A stretch of DNA of 64,000 nucleotides from Eubacteriaceae bacterium CHKCI004 (GCA_900016875.1 FCNR01000017.1:1-64000); one strand, 5' to 3'. Positions 32,285 through 41,117 are shown, numbered from the stretch's first letter. Notes: generated by a model from the letters alone, not told the origin. Translations and numbers: made by a program.

Positions 32285-32310
32285 ACAAAAACCGCCCGGC
32301 GGGCGGCTTA
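32285..32310 (-). terminator. terminator of the BMC-domain gene (minus strand)
   Basis: On the minus strand a gccgcccg-ccgggcggt hairpin (from ccgccc-ggc-gggcgg) is followed by tttttgtt. It ends transcription of the BMC gene, which runs toward hsp20 copy 2. Confidence 0.7.
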
Positions 32311-32346
32311 TTTATATTTATGTTATTACTTTTCTTACATTTCTGA

Positions 32347-32751
32347 CTATTCGCGTATATAGGCGCCTTTCTGTTCCCAGTGACCAACCCATTTGGCCTG
32401 GCGGCTGGTTCCCTGCGGGCGTTTGCCGGAAGCAATCTGCAGCGGGTCGCCTACGGTCTGAGCGTTGTGAATCAGCTTATTGTATACGGATTCGTCCAGA
32501 GCTGATTTCTGAACGAGCATATTTACAATGGCAAAGGAGCCATGAATCTTTTCGACAGACAGGGCGGCGGCCTTCATGGCAGACTCCACCGCACTGGCAG
32601 TGCCTTCGATCTTGACTACGATCATACCGCTGTGCCCGGAGTATTCATATCCTAATAATTTAACGTTGGCGGATTTTGCGGCGGTGTCCGCGGCCTGGAT
32701 GGCGGCGGCAAGACCTCTTGCCTCAATCAGTCCGATACATTTTCTCCCCAT
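32347..32751 (-). CDS. bacterial microcompartment (BMC) domain protein, orphan
   Basis: About 134 residues (MGRKCIGLIEARGLAAAIQAADTAAKSANVKLLGYEYSGHSGMIVVKIEGTASAVESAMKAA...). This is a clear hexamer-forming BMC-H shell fold, PduA/EutM-like, in the first 90 residues. The following 45 residues (IHNAQTVGDPLQIASGKRPQGTSRQAKWVGHWEQKG) form an unusual extension. No other microcompartment gene is nearby. A longer start at 32784 is possible, but only 32751 has a usable AGGTGA site. It might supply an extra shell subunit to a locus elsewhere or form another assembly. Confidence 0.85.
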   Translation of the reverse strand: MGRKCIGLIEARGLAAAIQAADTAAKSANVKLLGYEYSGHSGMIVVKIEGTASAVESAMKAAALSVEKIHGSFAIVNMLVQKSALDESVYNKLIHNAQTVGDPLQIASGKRPQGTSRQAKWVGHWEQKGAYIRE

Positions 32752-32867
32752 TGCTGTCACCTGTTTCTTCATAGAGTCTGTCATTTTTTATTTTTATCTT
32801 AACATTTTCCTGCAAAGTGTCAATGGAATTCCTTTTGAAAAAAGGGGGTTATTTTGTGGTGAAATAG

Positions 32868-32914
32868 TTGACAAAAAAAACGCGGCATTATATAGTAGTA
32901 CCGACTGGTACTAC
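32868..32914 (+). promoter_or_regulatory. promoter and palindromic operator of the TrmB-like gene
   Basis: -35 ttgaca (32868-32873), 17-bp spacer, -10 tatagt (32891-32896). A perfect 8-bp inverted repeat gtagtacc-gact-ggtactac (32895-32914) starts in the -10 and covers the transcription start, as for an autorepressor. Confidence 0.75.
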
Positions 32915-32936
32915 GTATGGAAAAGAGGCGGGAAAT

Positions 32937-33650
32937 ATGCTGGAAGATGGAAGAGTTTCCGATAATATTGTATTGCTGCAGCAGTTCGGATTGACCAGGC
33001 AGGAGGCGAAGGTCTATCTGCTTTTGCTGACAGAGGGATGTCTGAGCGGCTACGAGGCGGCAAAAAGAGCCGGTATCTCCCGTTCTAATGCCTACGGGGC
33101 GCTGGCGGGGCTGGTGGACAAGGGCGCCGCTTATGTTCTGGAGGAGCAATCCGTGCGCTATGAGGCAGTGCCGGTGCAGGAGTTCTGTGATAATAAGATA
33201 CATTTTCTGAAAGAGGCGGCGAAGACGCTGGAGGAGAAGATTCCGAAAGAGATGCACCAGGAGGAGCATTATGTCACCATCCGGGGCAGGAGGAATGTGG
33301 AAGATAAGATCAGAAATATGCTGCGCCAGACGAAGGAGAGGGTCTATCTGTTTGGTTCGGCGGCTACCCTGGCGCTTTTTGAAAGTGAGCTTAATGAGCT
33401 GGTTCAGGCAGGGAGGAAGGTCGTTCTGCTGACGGAGGAGTCCTGTGAGCTTGCGGGCGCGATTATGTACTGCACGGCGCAAAGAGGAAGTTCTGTCCGG
33501 CTGATCACAGATTCCAGCTATGCCCTGACCGGAGAGCTGGGGGAGGAGGCGCGCACGGCGTGTCTGTATTCCGCGAATCCCAATCTGGTGCAGCTGCTGA
33601 AGGACGCCCTGGCCAATGAGATTCAGTTAAATGTTATAAAACAACAGTAA
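32937..33650 (+). CDS. TrmB-family transcriptional regulator
   Basis: A 237-residue protein with an N-terminal TrmB-type winged HTH (LLQQFGLTRQEAKVYLLLLTEGCLSGYEAAKRAGISRSNAYGALAGLVDKGAA) and a phospholipase-D-like C-terminal sensing domain (RGRRNVEDKIRNMLRQTKERVYLFGSAATLALF...). The ATG at 32937 follows an AAGAGGCGGG site. The palindrome at its promoter suggests autorepression; the lysA-like gene starts 55 bp after its stop, so the two may be cotranscribed. Confidence 0.85.
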   Translation: MLEDGRVSDNIVLLQQFGLTRQEAKVYLLLLTEGCLSGYEAAKRAGISRSNAYGALAGLVDKGAAYVLEEQSVRYEAVPVQEFCDNKIHFLKEAAKTLEEKIPKEMHQEEHYVTIRGRRNVEDKIRNMLRQTKERVYLFGSAATLALFESELNELVQAGRKVVLLTEESCELAGAIMYCTAQRGSSVRLITDSSYALTGELGEEARTACLYSANPNLVQLLKDALANEIQLNVIKQQ

Positions 33651-33705
33651 AATGTTCATTTCGAACGGTAAATAAAGCAATATTGACAGAAAGGATAAGG
33701 ATAAG

Positions 33706-34959
33706 ATGGAGAAAAAACCTTTTGTGACAAAAGAGCAGTTGGAGGAGATTGTAAAAGAATATCCGACGCCGTTTCATCTTTATGATGAGAAAGGAATCCG
33801 GGAGACGGCACGGAATCTATACAAGGCGTTTTCCTGGAATGAAGGATTCCGGGAGTATTTCGCGGTGAAAGCAACGCCGACCCCGGCGATTTTAAAGATA
33901 CTCAAGGAGGAAGGCTGCGGCGTGGACTGCTCTTCTCTGACAGAGCTTATGATGAGCGACCGCTGCGGTTTTGCGGACGGAGAATCCATTATGTTTTCTT
34001 CCAATGAGACTCCGGCGGAGGAATTTGTGCTGGCAAAGAAGCTGGGTGCCATCATTAACCTTGATGATATCACTCATATTGATTTTCTGAAAGAAGCCTG
34101 CGGTATTCCGGGGAGAATCTGCTGCCGTTTTAACCCGGGCGGAATCTTTTCTCTGGGGACGGATATTATGGATAATCCGGGCGACGCCAAATACGGCATG
34201 ACTAAGCCGCAGATTTTTGAGGCGTTTAAACGACTCAAGAGAGAGGGTGTGAAAGAGTTCGGTATTCATTCCTTCCTGGCCAGCAATACAGTATCCAATG
34301 AATACTATCCGACGCTGGCGGCGATTCTCTTTAATCTGGCTGTAGAGCTGAAAGAGAATCTTGATGTGCACATCGGGTTTATTAATCTTTCTGGCGGAAT
34401 CGGTATCCCTTATACACCGGATAAGGAGCCAAACGATATTTTCGCCATTGGCGAGGGTGTTCGCGCCGCTTATGAGGAGATTCTTGTGCCGGCGGGAATG
34501 GGAGATGTGAAGATATTCACAGAACTTGGCCGCTATATGCTTGGGCCGCACGGTCATCTGGTGGTAAAGGCCATTCATGAGAAACATACTTATAAGGAAT
34601 ACATCGGTGTGGATGCCTGCGCCTGCAATCTGATGCGTCCGGCCATGTATGGCGCATATCACCATATCACGGTTATGGGCAAGGAAAATGAGCCGTGTGA
34701 TCATACCTATGATGTGGTAGGTTCTCTTTGTGAGAATAATGACAAATTTGCCATTGACCGTAAGCTGCCGAAGATTGATATGGGAGATCTACTGGTCATC
34801 CACGATACCGGCGCTCACGGTTTTGCCATGGGATATAATTATAACGGCAAATTAAAAAGTGCGGAGATTCTCCTGCAGGAGGATGGAAGCACCAGAATGA
34901 TCCGCCGTGCGGAGACACCGGAGGATTATTTCGCGACGATTGAAGGATTTGATTTTTAG
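33706..34959 (+). CDS. lysA: diaminopimelate decarboxylase-family protein
   Basis: A 417-residue PLP-dependent alanine-racemase-fold decarboxylase. K55 in YFAVKATPTP is the PLP lysine; FINLSGGIGIPY, TELGRYMLGPHG and the VGSLCENNDKFA block (catalytic Cys and substrate-binding residues) match the LysA type. The likely reaction is meso-diaminopimelate to lysine and CO2. The annotation could also cover related decarboxylases acting on other amino acids or polyamine precursors, since there are no other lysine genes nearby. It follows the TrmB-like regulator and is followed by two strong hairpins. Confidence 0.85.
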   Translation: MEKKPFVTKEQLEEIVKEYPTPFHLYDEKGIRETARNLYKAFSWNEGFREYFAVKATPTPAILKILKEEGCGVDCSSLTELMMSDRCGFADGESIMFSSNETPAEEFVLAKKLGAIINLDDITHIDFLKEACGIPGRICCRFNPGGIFSLGTDIMDNPGDAKYGMTKPQIFEAFKRLKREGVKEFGIHSFLASNTVSNEYYPTLAAILFNLAVELKENLDVHIGFINLSGGIGIPYTPDKEPNDIFAIGEGVRAAYEEILVPAGMGDVKIFTELGRYMLGPHGHLVVKAIHEKHTYKEYIGVDACACNLMRPAMYGAYHHITVMGKENEPCDHTYDVVGSLCENNDKFAIDRKLPKIDMGDLLVIHDTGAHGFAMGYNYNGKLKSAEILLQEDGSTRMIRRAETPEDYFATIEGFDF

Positions 34960-34993
34960 AATAATTGAGTAAAGATTTTGGGATGCTCCTTCA

Positions 34994-35068
34994 GAAGGGA
35001 AAATTGTTTCCCTTCCGATTGGTGCGTATTGCGCAAAAGGGGAAAAATCGGATAGTAGATTTTTCCCC
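34994..35068 (+). terminator. two strong hairpins after lysA
   Basis: First stem gaagggaaa-attg-tttcccttc (34994-35015); second stem ggggaaaaatc / gatttttcccc (35039-35049 and 35058-35068). The second has its T-run inside the stem and may act from either direction. Between them and the minus-strand coiled-coil gene no other feature is seen. Confidence 0.65.
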
Positions 35069-35152
35069 TGAATATATTCTGATTCTATGGTTATCGTTTT
35101 TGTTTATGAAATATAATTTATCAAAATGGTAACTTTAGGTGTCGGTAGTAAA

Positions 35153-35536
35153 TTATGCGATTGAGTCAAAATGCTGTTTCATTTTCTGTACTTCTGATTC
35201 CAGGACATTGAACCGGATCAGAAACATTTCTTTTTCACTTTCCATTTGCAGTACATGATCTAATTTGCGTGATAAATCGGTATGACCTTCAGCAATTATT
35301 TTTATGTTTCTGTTTGTTTCATTTTCCAGAGTAGTTTCAATTAATGCTGTCCGGAGTTTCAGATCGTCAACATCAGTTTTCAGAGCGCTTACGTCGGTTT
35401 TCAGAGCACTTACGTCAGTTTTCAGAGCACTAACATCGGTTTTAAGGTCGGCGATTTCGGACTTGACATCATTAAGGCCAGTATTTGCGTTTTGTACTTC
35501 GGATAAAATCATTTGCAAGAGTTCCCGTTCGGACAT
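35153..35536 (-). CDS. coiled-coil repeat protein
   Basis: A 127-residue acidic, fully helical protein with no signal peptide. Its core is a heptad coiled coil in which DVSALKT is repeated three times in a row (residues about 33-54), then a C-terminal helix bundle (ETTLENETNRNIKIIAEGHTDLSRKLDHVLQ). The DNA under it is a 21-bp tandem repeat (three copies). It resembles small oligomerising coiled-coil proteins of unknown function in Lachnospiraceae. Repeat number may vary between strains. Confidence 0.8.
   Translation of the reverse strand: MSERELLQMILSEVQNANTGLNDVKSEIADLKTDVSALKTDVSALKTDVSALKTDVDDLKLRTALIETTLENETNRNIKIIAEGHTDLSRKLDHVLQMESEKEMFLIRFNVLESEVQKMKQHFDSIA
35376..35438. repeat. 21-bp tandem repeat inside the coiled-coil gene
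   Basis: Three copies of gttttcagagc(g/a)ct(t/a)ac(g/a)tc(g/a) at 35376-35396, 35397-35417 and 35418-35438, with degenerate copies on both sides. Each unit encodes seven residues, one full heptad. Confidence 0.9.
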
Positions 35537-35891
35537 TATATCACCTCGCTTTCATTTTGTGTGGGTAAGAGTACTATAACATATACCTTAAAAAATGTCT
35601 ATAAGATATTAATATATTTTCTTTTCGGAGAGACGAATGGTATTAAGATGATAATAATAAAAGATTTGTTGTTAAAAAAACACAAAAAAATATACTGAGA
35701 TTTATATAAAAAGGCAGAAATACTGCAGTTTGTTAATATGATAACAAAATCCTGTTGTAATTTGTATAATTCTACACTATAATAGATGTGTATTATGTAT
35801 GTATATATGAAATCTACAGCAAAGAGGTGCTGAGAGAACTATATTAACCTTGAAAGAGCAAGCTGTCGTCGGACAGCAAAAGGAGGGTTTT
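35537..35891 (+). promoter_or_regulatory. hydrogenase operon control region
   Basis: This 355-bp AT-rich region has no supported gene. A promoter is visible: ttgtaa (35755-35760), 17-bp spacer, tataat (35778-35783). The transcribed leader is about 100 nt and ends with the aaaggaggg ribosome site of hydC. No Rex- or FNR-like palindrome was recognised with confidence. Confidence 0.65.
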
Positions 35892-36368
35892 ATGCTGGAG
35901 CAAAGTTACTATGACAAAACGGATGAGATAATCGCGTCCCACGGGGCGAGAGAATCCTCACTGATTCCTATTATACAGGATATTCAGAGTGAGTACCGTT
36001 ATCTTCCGCCGGAACTGCTTTCTTATGTGGCAGGGAAAATCGGAATTACTGATGCAAAAGCGTACAGTGTCGCAACTTTTTATGAGAATTTTTCCTTTGA
36101 ACCGAAGGGAAAATATGTCATCAAAGTCTGTGACGGTACGGCCTGCCATGTGCGGAAGTCTCTGACAATTCTGGAAAGACTGTATACGGAACTGGGGCTT
36201 TCCAAGGAGAAAGTGACGACAGACGACATGATGTTCACGATTGAGACGGTTTCGTGCCTGGGCGCCTGCGGGCTTGCGCCGGTGCTGACGGTAAATGACA
36301 AGGTGTATCCGGCCATGACGCCGGATGCGGCGGCGGAGCTGATTCAGGAACTGCGTTCAGAAGGTTAG
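35892..36368 (+). CDS. hydC: NuoE-like [2Fe-2S] subunit of bifurcating hydrogenase (HydC type)
   Basis: A 158-residue thioredoxin-like ferredoxin protein. The four ligands of the [2Fe-2S] cluster are in CDGTAC and CLGAC (C-x4-C ... C-x3-C), the NuoE pattern. It is the small electron-transfer partner of the NuoF-like subunit encoded next. The ATG at 35892 follows a perfect aggaggg site. First gene of the hydCBA-type operon. Confidence 0.92.
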   Translation: MLEQSYYDKTDEIIASHGARESSLIPIIQDIQSEYRYLPPELLSYVAGKIGITDAKAYSVATFYENFSFEPKGKYVIKVCDGTACHVRKSLTILERLYTELGLSKEKVTTDDMMFTIETVSCLGACGLAPVLTVNDKVYPAMTPDAAAELIQELRSEG

Positions 36369-36392
36369 GTCAGGTATAAAGGAGATTAAAAA

Positions 36393-38276
36393 ATGAGGAT
36401 TGAGAACAGAGAAGCGCTTAATCAGCTGGAAGAATACGCGAAGCAGGTGATTGGGGTCAGCAAATGCAGAATATTGATCTGTGCCGGAACGGGATGTCTG
36501 GCCGGCGGTTCCGGGCAGATTTATGAGAAAATGTGCGAGCTGGTCAAAGGATATCCGGATGTGTCTGTGGAATTTGGTCCGGAGATTGCCCATGGAAATG
36601 GCCCGGTGGCGGTGAAGAAGAGCGGATGTCACGGATTTTGTGAGATGGGCCCGCTGATGCGTATTGAGCCGATGGGTATCTTATATACGAAGGTGTCCGT
36701 GGATGACTGTGAGGCTATTTTTGAGAGAACCATCAAAAAAGGAGATGTGATACGTCATCTCCTCTACAAACAGGACGGCATTGAATATCAGAAACAGGAG
36801 GAGATTCCTTTCTATAAGAAACAGACCCGTCTGGTACTGAAAAACTGCGGGCATATTGATGCGGAACATGTCGAGGAATACATTGCCTGCGGCGGCTACC
36901 AGGCGTTTGCCAAGGCGTTGTTTGATATGACGCCGGAGGAAGTCGTGCAGGAAATTATGGATTCCAATCTGAGGGGCCGCGGAGGCGGAGGCTTCCAGAC
37001 CGGTTACAAATGGAAGCAGGTGGCCGGACAGAAAGAGAAGATTCGTTACGTTGTCTGTAACGGCGACGAGGGAGACCCGGGAGCCTTCATGGACAGAAGT
37101 ATCATGGAGGGCGATCCGCACAAGATGATCGAGGGTATGATGATCGCGGCGTACGCTGTCGGCGCTCAGGAAGGATATATTTATGTGCGCGCAGAGTATC
37201 CGCTGGCCATCAGCCGTCTGAAGCTGGCTATCCAGCAGGCAGAAGAAAAGGGGCTTCTGGGGGACAATATTTTAGGAACAGACTTTTCATTTCATTTACA
37301 TATTAACCGGGGCGCGGGAGCCTTTGTCTGCGGCGAGGGAAGCGCGCTGACCGCATCTATTGAAGGAAAGCGGGGCATGCCTAGAGTGAAGCCGCCGCGG
37401 ACTGTGGAGCAGGGGCTTTTCGCGAAACCGACGGTACTCAATAACGTGGAGACCTTTGCCAATGTGCCGATGATCATTACCAATGGAGCGGCCTGGTACA
37501 AGACCATCGGGCCGGAGAAGAGTCCGGGAACCAAGGCGTTTGCCCTGACCGGAAGTGTGAAGAACACCGGTCTCATTGAAGTGCCGATGGGAACGACACT
37601 GAAGGAAGTTATCTTTGATATCGGCGGCGGCATCAAGGGAGATGCGGAATTTAAGGCGGTGCAGATCGGCGGGCCGTCCGGCGGCTGTCTCATCACCCCG
37701 CATCTTGATGTGAGTCTGGACTTTGATTCTCTGAAAAAGATGGGCGCTATGATCGGTTCCGGCGGCCTCGTTGTCATGGACAGCAACACCTGTATGGTAG
37801 AGGTGGCGAGATTCTTCATGAATTTTACCCAGAATGAGAGCTGCGGTAAATGTGTGCCGTGCCGGGAGGGTACGAAGCGGATGCTGGAGATTCTAGAGCG
37901 GATCGTGGCAGGAAATGGAACGCTGGAAGATCTGGATCTGCTGGAAGAACTGGCGACGACTATTACAGACACCGCTCTGTGCGGTCTTGGAAAGAGCGCG
38001 GCGCTGCCGGTGATGAGTACGCTGAAATTGTTCCGGGATGAGTATGTGCAGCATGTGGTGGATAAGAAATGTGCGGCGAAAAACTGTACGGCGCTGCGGC
38101 GGTTCGTCATTAGTCCAACCCGGTGCAAGGGCTGTTCCAAGTGTGCGAGAAACTGTCCGGTGGGCGCTATCAGCGGAAAGATTAAGGAACCATATGTGAT
38201 CGATAATTCCAGATGTATCAAGTGCGGCGCCTGCGAGAGTGCCTGTGCATTTGGAGCCATCCACATTGAAGCGTAG
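36393..38276 (+). CDS. hydB: NuoF-like flavin/NADH subunit of bifurcating hydrogenase (HydB type)
   Basis: A 627-residue flavoprotein subunit. N-terminal thioredoxin-like [2Fe-2S] domain (CAGTGCLAG... CHGFCEMG), then the NADH/FMN domain with the glycine-rich GRGGGGFQTGYKW loop and NGDEGDPGAFMDR, a C-GKCVPCREG [4Fe-4S] site, and two C-terminal ferredoxin [4Fe-4S] motifs (CKGCSKCARNCPVG, CIKCGACESACAFG). This is the HydB layout of Thermotoga/Moorella-like enzymes, where FMN couples NADH and ferredoxin oxidation. Shares the operon with hydC and hydA. Confidence 0.93.
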   Translation: MRIENREALNQLEEYAKQVIGVSKCRILICAGTGCLAGGSGQIYEKMCELVKGYPDVSVEFGPEIAHGNGPVAVKKSGCHGFCEMGPLMRIEPMGILYTKVSVDDCEAIFERTIKKGDVIRHLLYKQDGIEYQKQEEIPFYKKQTRLVLKNCGHIDAEHVEEYIACGGYQAFAKALFDMTPEEVVQEIMDSNLRGRGGGGFQTGYKWKQVAGQKEKIRYVVCNGDEGDPGAFMDRSIMEGDPHKMIEGMMIAAYAVGAQEGYIYVRAEYPLAISRLKLAIQQAEEKGLLGDNILGTDFSFHLHINRGAGAFVCGEGSALTASIEGKRGMPRVKPPRTVEQGLFAKPTVLNNVETFANVPMIITNGAAWYKTIGPEKSPGTKAFALTGSVKNTGLIEVPMGTTLKEVIFDIGGGIKGDAEFKAVQIGGPSGGCLITPHLDVSLDFDSLKKMGAMIGSGGLVVMDSNTCMVEVARFFMNFTQNESCGKCVPCREGTKRMLEILERIVAGNGTLEDLDLLEELATTITDTALCGLGKSAALPVMSTLKLFRDEYVQHVVDKKCAAKNCTALRRFVISPTRCKGCSKCARNCPVGAISGKIKEPYVIDNSRCIKCGACESACAFGAIHIEA

Positions 38277-38290
38277 GAGGCTGAGAGACT

Positions 38291-39973
38291 ATGAAATATA
38301 TGACCATCAACAATCGAAAAGTTGCTTTTGATGACGAGAAAAATGTACTTTCTGTCATCCGTAAATCCGGTATTGATCTTCCTACCTTCTGTTATCATTC
38401 GGAATTGTCCACCTACGGCGCCTGTCGCATGTGCGTGGTGGAGGATGACCGGGGCAAGATCTTTGCCTCCTGTTCCGAGGTGCCAAGGGACGGAATGGTG
38501 ATCTATACAAATACGCCGCGGCTGCAGCATCACAGAAAAATGATACTTGAGCTGCTTTTGTCTTCACATTGCCGGGATTGTACCACTTGTAAGAAGAACG
38601 GCGTCTGTATCCTGCAGAACCTGGCCAAACAGCTGGGCGTAAGTTATATAAGATTTGAGAACAATAAACCGACGCTGCCGCTGGATGAGAGTTCGGACTG
38701 TATTGTCCGTGATCCGAATAAATGTATTCTCTGCGGCGACTGCGTACGTACCTGTGATGAGATTCAGGGACTGGGCATTCTGGACTTTGCCTACCGGGGT
38801 TCAAACATGCAGGTGATGCCGGCGTTTAACAGAACCATGGCGGAAACAGACTGTGTGGGCTGTGGCCAGTGCCGGGTGGTATGTCCGACCGGTGCCATCA
38901 CCATCAAGCAGAATATCCATCCGGTATGGATGGCTCTGTCAGATAAGAATACCCGGGTGGTGGCGCAGATCGCGCCGGCCGTAAGAGTAGCTGTGGGCGA
39001 TAAATTCGGTATCCCTAAGGGAGAAAATGCACTGGGACAGCTGGTGGCAGCTCTGCGGCGCATGGGATTTGACGAGATTTATGATACCAATTTTGGCGCA
39101 GACCTGACAGTCATGGAAGAGGCCAAGGAATTTGTGGAGCGGCTGGAGTCCGGAGAAAATCTTCCGCTTTTTACTTCCTGCTGTCCGGCATGGGTGAAGT
39201 TCTGTGAGAATAAATACCCTGATCTGCGGAAACACATTTCCACCTGCCGTTCTCCGCAGGAGATGTTCGGGGCTATCATCAAGGAAGAAGCCCGTATGAA
39301 TAAAGAAGATACAAGAAAGACTATGGTGGTTTCCATCATGCCTTGTACGGCAAAGAAAGCGGAGATTCTTCGTCCGGAGCATTATACCGACGGCGAGCAG
39401 AACGTGGATCTGGTGCTGACTACCACGGAGATCACACGTATGATCAAGGAGGCCGGCATTGATCTGTCTCAAATGCCGTCCGAAGCTCTCGATATGCCGT
39501 TTGGCCTGTCCTCCGGAGCCGGAGCTATCTTTGGCGTTACCGGCGGCGTGACAGAGGCGGTGCTCCGCCGGCTCGTTGACAGCAGCGCAGCGGAGGATCT
39601 GGAGAATATCAGCTTTACCGGAATCCGCGGTACCGAAGGAATTAAAGAAGCTGTGGTAGATTTTCACGGGCGTGAGCTGAAACTGGCGGTGGTCAACGGC
39701 CTGCGCAATGCCGACGAAGTGATGAAGAAGATCCAGTCCGGAGAGGTATACTATGACTTTGTGGAAGTCATGGCCTGCAAACGAGGATGTATGGCTGGCG
39801 GCGGTCAGCCGGTTCCAATCGGCCCGCGCACCAAGGCAGCCAGATTTGAGGGTATCTATAAGATTGACAGCGTGGCGCAGATCAAGCGTTCTAACGAGAA
39901 CCCTATTATTCAGACTCTTTACGATGGACTGCTGAAAGGAAAAGAGCATAAGCTTCTTCATAATGAGTGCTAA
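38291..39973 (+). CDS. hydA: [FeFe]-hydrogenase catalytic subunit
   Basis: A 560-residue enzyme that makes or oxidises H2. N-terminal [2Fe-2S] plant-type ferredoxin domain (CYHSELSTYGACRMC), a His-Cys3 cluster region (HCRDCTTCKKNGVC), two [4Fe-4S] clusters (CILCGDCVRTCDE, CVGCGQCRVVCP) and the H-cluster domain. Ligand motifs are TSCCPAW (C297-C298), MPCTAKK (C352) and MACKRGCMAGGGQP (C496, C500). It is a group A bifurcating type by partner genes. In a gut fermenter it would recycle NADH and ferredoxin as H2. A strong terminator follows. Confidence 0.95.
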   Translation: MKYMTINNRKVAFDDEKNVLSVIRKSGIDLPTFCYHSELSTYGACRMCVVEDDRGKIFASCSEVPRDGMVIYTNTPRLQHHRKMILELLLSSHCRDCTTCKKNGVCILQNLAKQLGVSYIRFENNKPTLPLDESSDCIVRDPNKCILCGDCVRTCDEIQGLGILDFAYRGSNMQVMPAFNRTMAETDCVGCGQCRVVCPTGAITIKQNIHPVWMALSDKNTRVVAQIAPAVRVAVGDKFGIPKGENALGQLVAALRRMGFDEIYDTNFGADLTVMEEAKEFVERLESGENLPLFTSCCPAWVKFCENKYPDLRKHISTCRSPQEMFGAIIKEEARMNKEDTRKTMVVSIMPCTAKKAEILRPEHYTDGEQNVDLVLTTTEITRMIKEAGIDLSQMPSEALDMPFGLSSGAGAIFGVTGGVTEAVLRRLVDSSAAEDLENISFTGIRGTEGIKEAVVDFHGRELKLAVVNGLRNADEVMKKIQSGEVYYDFVEVMACKRGCMAGGGQPVPIGPRTKAARFEGIYKIDSVAQIKRSNENPIIQTLYDGLLKGKEHKLLHNEC

Positions 39974-39985
39974 ATATGATATGAT

Positions 39986-40018
39986 AAACAGGGAGCAGCG
40001 AATGTCTGCTCCCTGTTT
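39986..40018 (+). terminator. terminator of the hydrogenase operon
   Basis: Perfect 13-bp stem aaacagggagcag / ctgctccctgttt with a 7-nt loop and a final T-run, 13 bp after the hydA stop. Confidence 0.9.
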
Positions 40019-40088
40019 TGAATGTGAAGAAACAGCACATGACGACTGCTGATCATGAAAATATACAGGCAGCGGAAAGGGGAAGACC

Positions 40089-41054
40089 ATGCGTGAGAGA
40101 TTATTGACTGTGGTGGAAGCGGCAGAAGTTCTGAAGGTAAAGAAAAATACCGTTTACGATATGATAAAACGTGGGGATCTGAAGGCGTCCAAGCTGGGTA
40201 AACAGCTTCGTATCCGGCAGGAGGATCTGGATGAATATATCCGGTACGGAGGCCGGATGCCGAAGGAGGCAGCCGGAGAAGAGGGAAGTTCATCGGCAGG
40301 AGCGGGCTGGCTGCGGAGCGGATTGGCAGAAGGAAGGAGAAACGATAACGGGCCTCTGATCATCTGCGGGCAGGATGTGGTGCTTGATATTCTGGCGGAC
40401 CGGCTGAGCCGCCATCCGGAAGGATGTCCGGCAGTGCGATCTTATAAGGGGAGCTATAATGCGCTCTATGCCATGTATCAGGGACAGGTGGATGTGGCGA
40501 CGGCGCATCTTTGGCATGGGGCGACGGATAGCTATAATCTGCCTTATGTGAGCAGTATGCTGCCGGGGACAGATCTGGTGGTCGTCCATATGCTCAAGCG
40601 GAAGGAAGGCTTTTATGTGAAGAAGGGGAATCCGAAGAATATTCAGACCTTCGATGATCTGAAAAGAGAAGATGTCCGGATTGTGAGCCGCGAGGCAGGA
40701 AGCGGGGCAAGGGTGCTGATGGATGAAAAACTGCGGCAGCATCACATTTCTCCGGCAGAGGTGCGGGGGTATCATAATATCGTCAATTCCCATCTGGAAG
40801 CTGCCGCCGCTGTCTCAAGAGGTGAAGCCGACGTGGCGCTGGGAACAGAGAAGCACAGCCTTCAGGTATCTGGTATTGATTTTATCTTTCAGCAGGAGGA
40901 ATCCTATGATATGGTCTTTCGTAAGGAGGACTTTTGGAAGCCGCCGTATCAGGCGCTGCTCCATATCCTGCAGTCTTCAGAATACCAGGAAGAGGTTTTC
41001 GCTTTAGGAGGGTATGATGTGACAGGTATGGGAGAAGTTATTTATTCGGATTAG
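40089..41054 (+). CDS. HTH plus periplasmic-binding-like regulator, likely molybdate-responsive
   Basis: A 321-residue protein fusing a MerR/excisionase-type HTH (residues 5-52: LLTVVEAAEVLKVKKNTVYDMIKRGDLKASKLGKQLRIRQEDLDEYI) to a PBP-like ligand-binding domain (about 90-315: ICGQDVVLDILADRLS... HLWHGATDSYNLPYV). Proteins of this build occur next to modABC genes in clostridia and are thought to sense molybdate or tungstate. Here modA starts 150 bp downstream. The linker is Ala/Gly/Ser-rich. Confidence 0.82.
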   Translation: MRERLLTVVEAAEVLKVKKNTVYDMIKRGDLKASKLGKQLRIRQEDLDEYIRYGGRMPKEAAGEEGSSSAGAGWLRSGLAEGRRNDNGPLIICGQDVVLDILADRLSRHPEGCPAVRSYKGSYNALYAMYQGQVDVATAHLWHGATDSYNLPYVSSMLPGTDLVVVHMLKRKEGFYVKKGNPKNIQTFDDLKREDVRIVSREAGSGARVLMDEKLRQHHISPAEVRGYHNIVNSHLEAAAAVSRGEADVALGTEKHSLQVSGIDFIFQQEESYDMVFRKEDFWKPPYQALLHILQSSEYQEEVFALGGYDVTGMGEVIYSD

Positions 41055-41117
41055 ATATTTTTTACATGTCAGGAAGATACCGCGTTAGTTTTTATAATTA
41101 TGTTTGTCCTTTTTTTG

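Noticed and set aside
35376-35438. CRISPR-like repeat
   Set aside because: The 21-bp units are head to tail without spacers and keep the reading frame of a coiled-coil gene.
37292-38533. 413-codon minus-strand frame opposite hydB-hydA
   Set aside because: Opposite well-conserved hydrogenase genes and without its own start signals.
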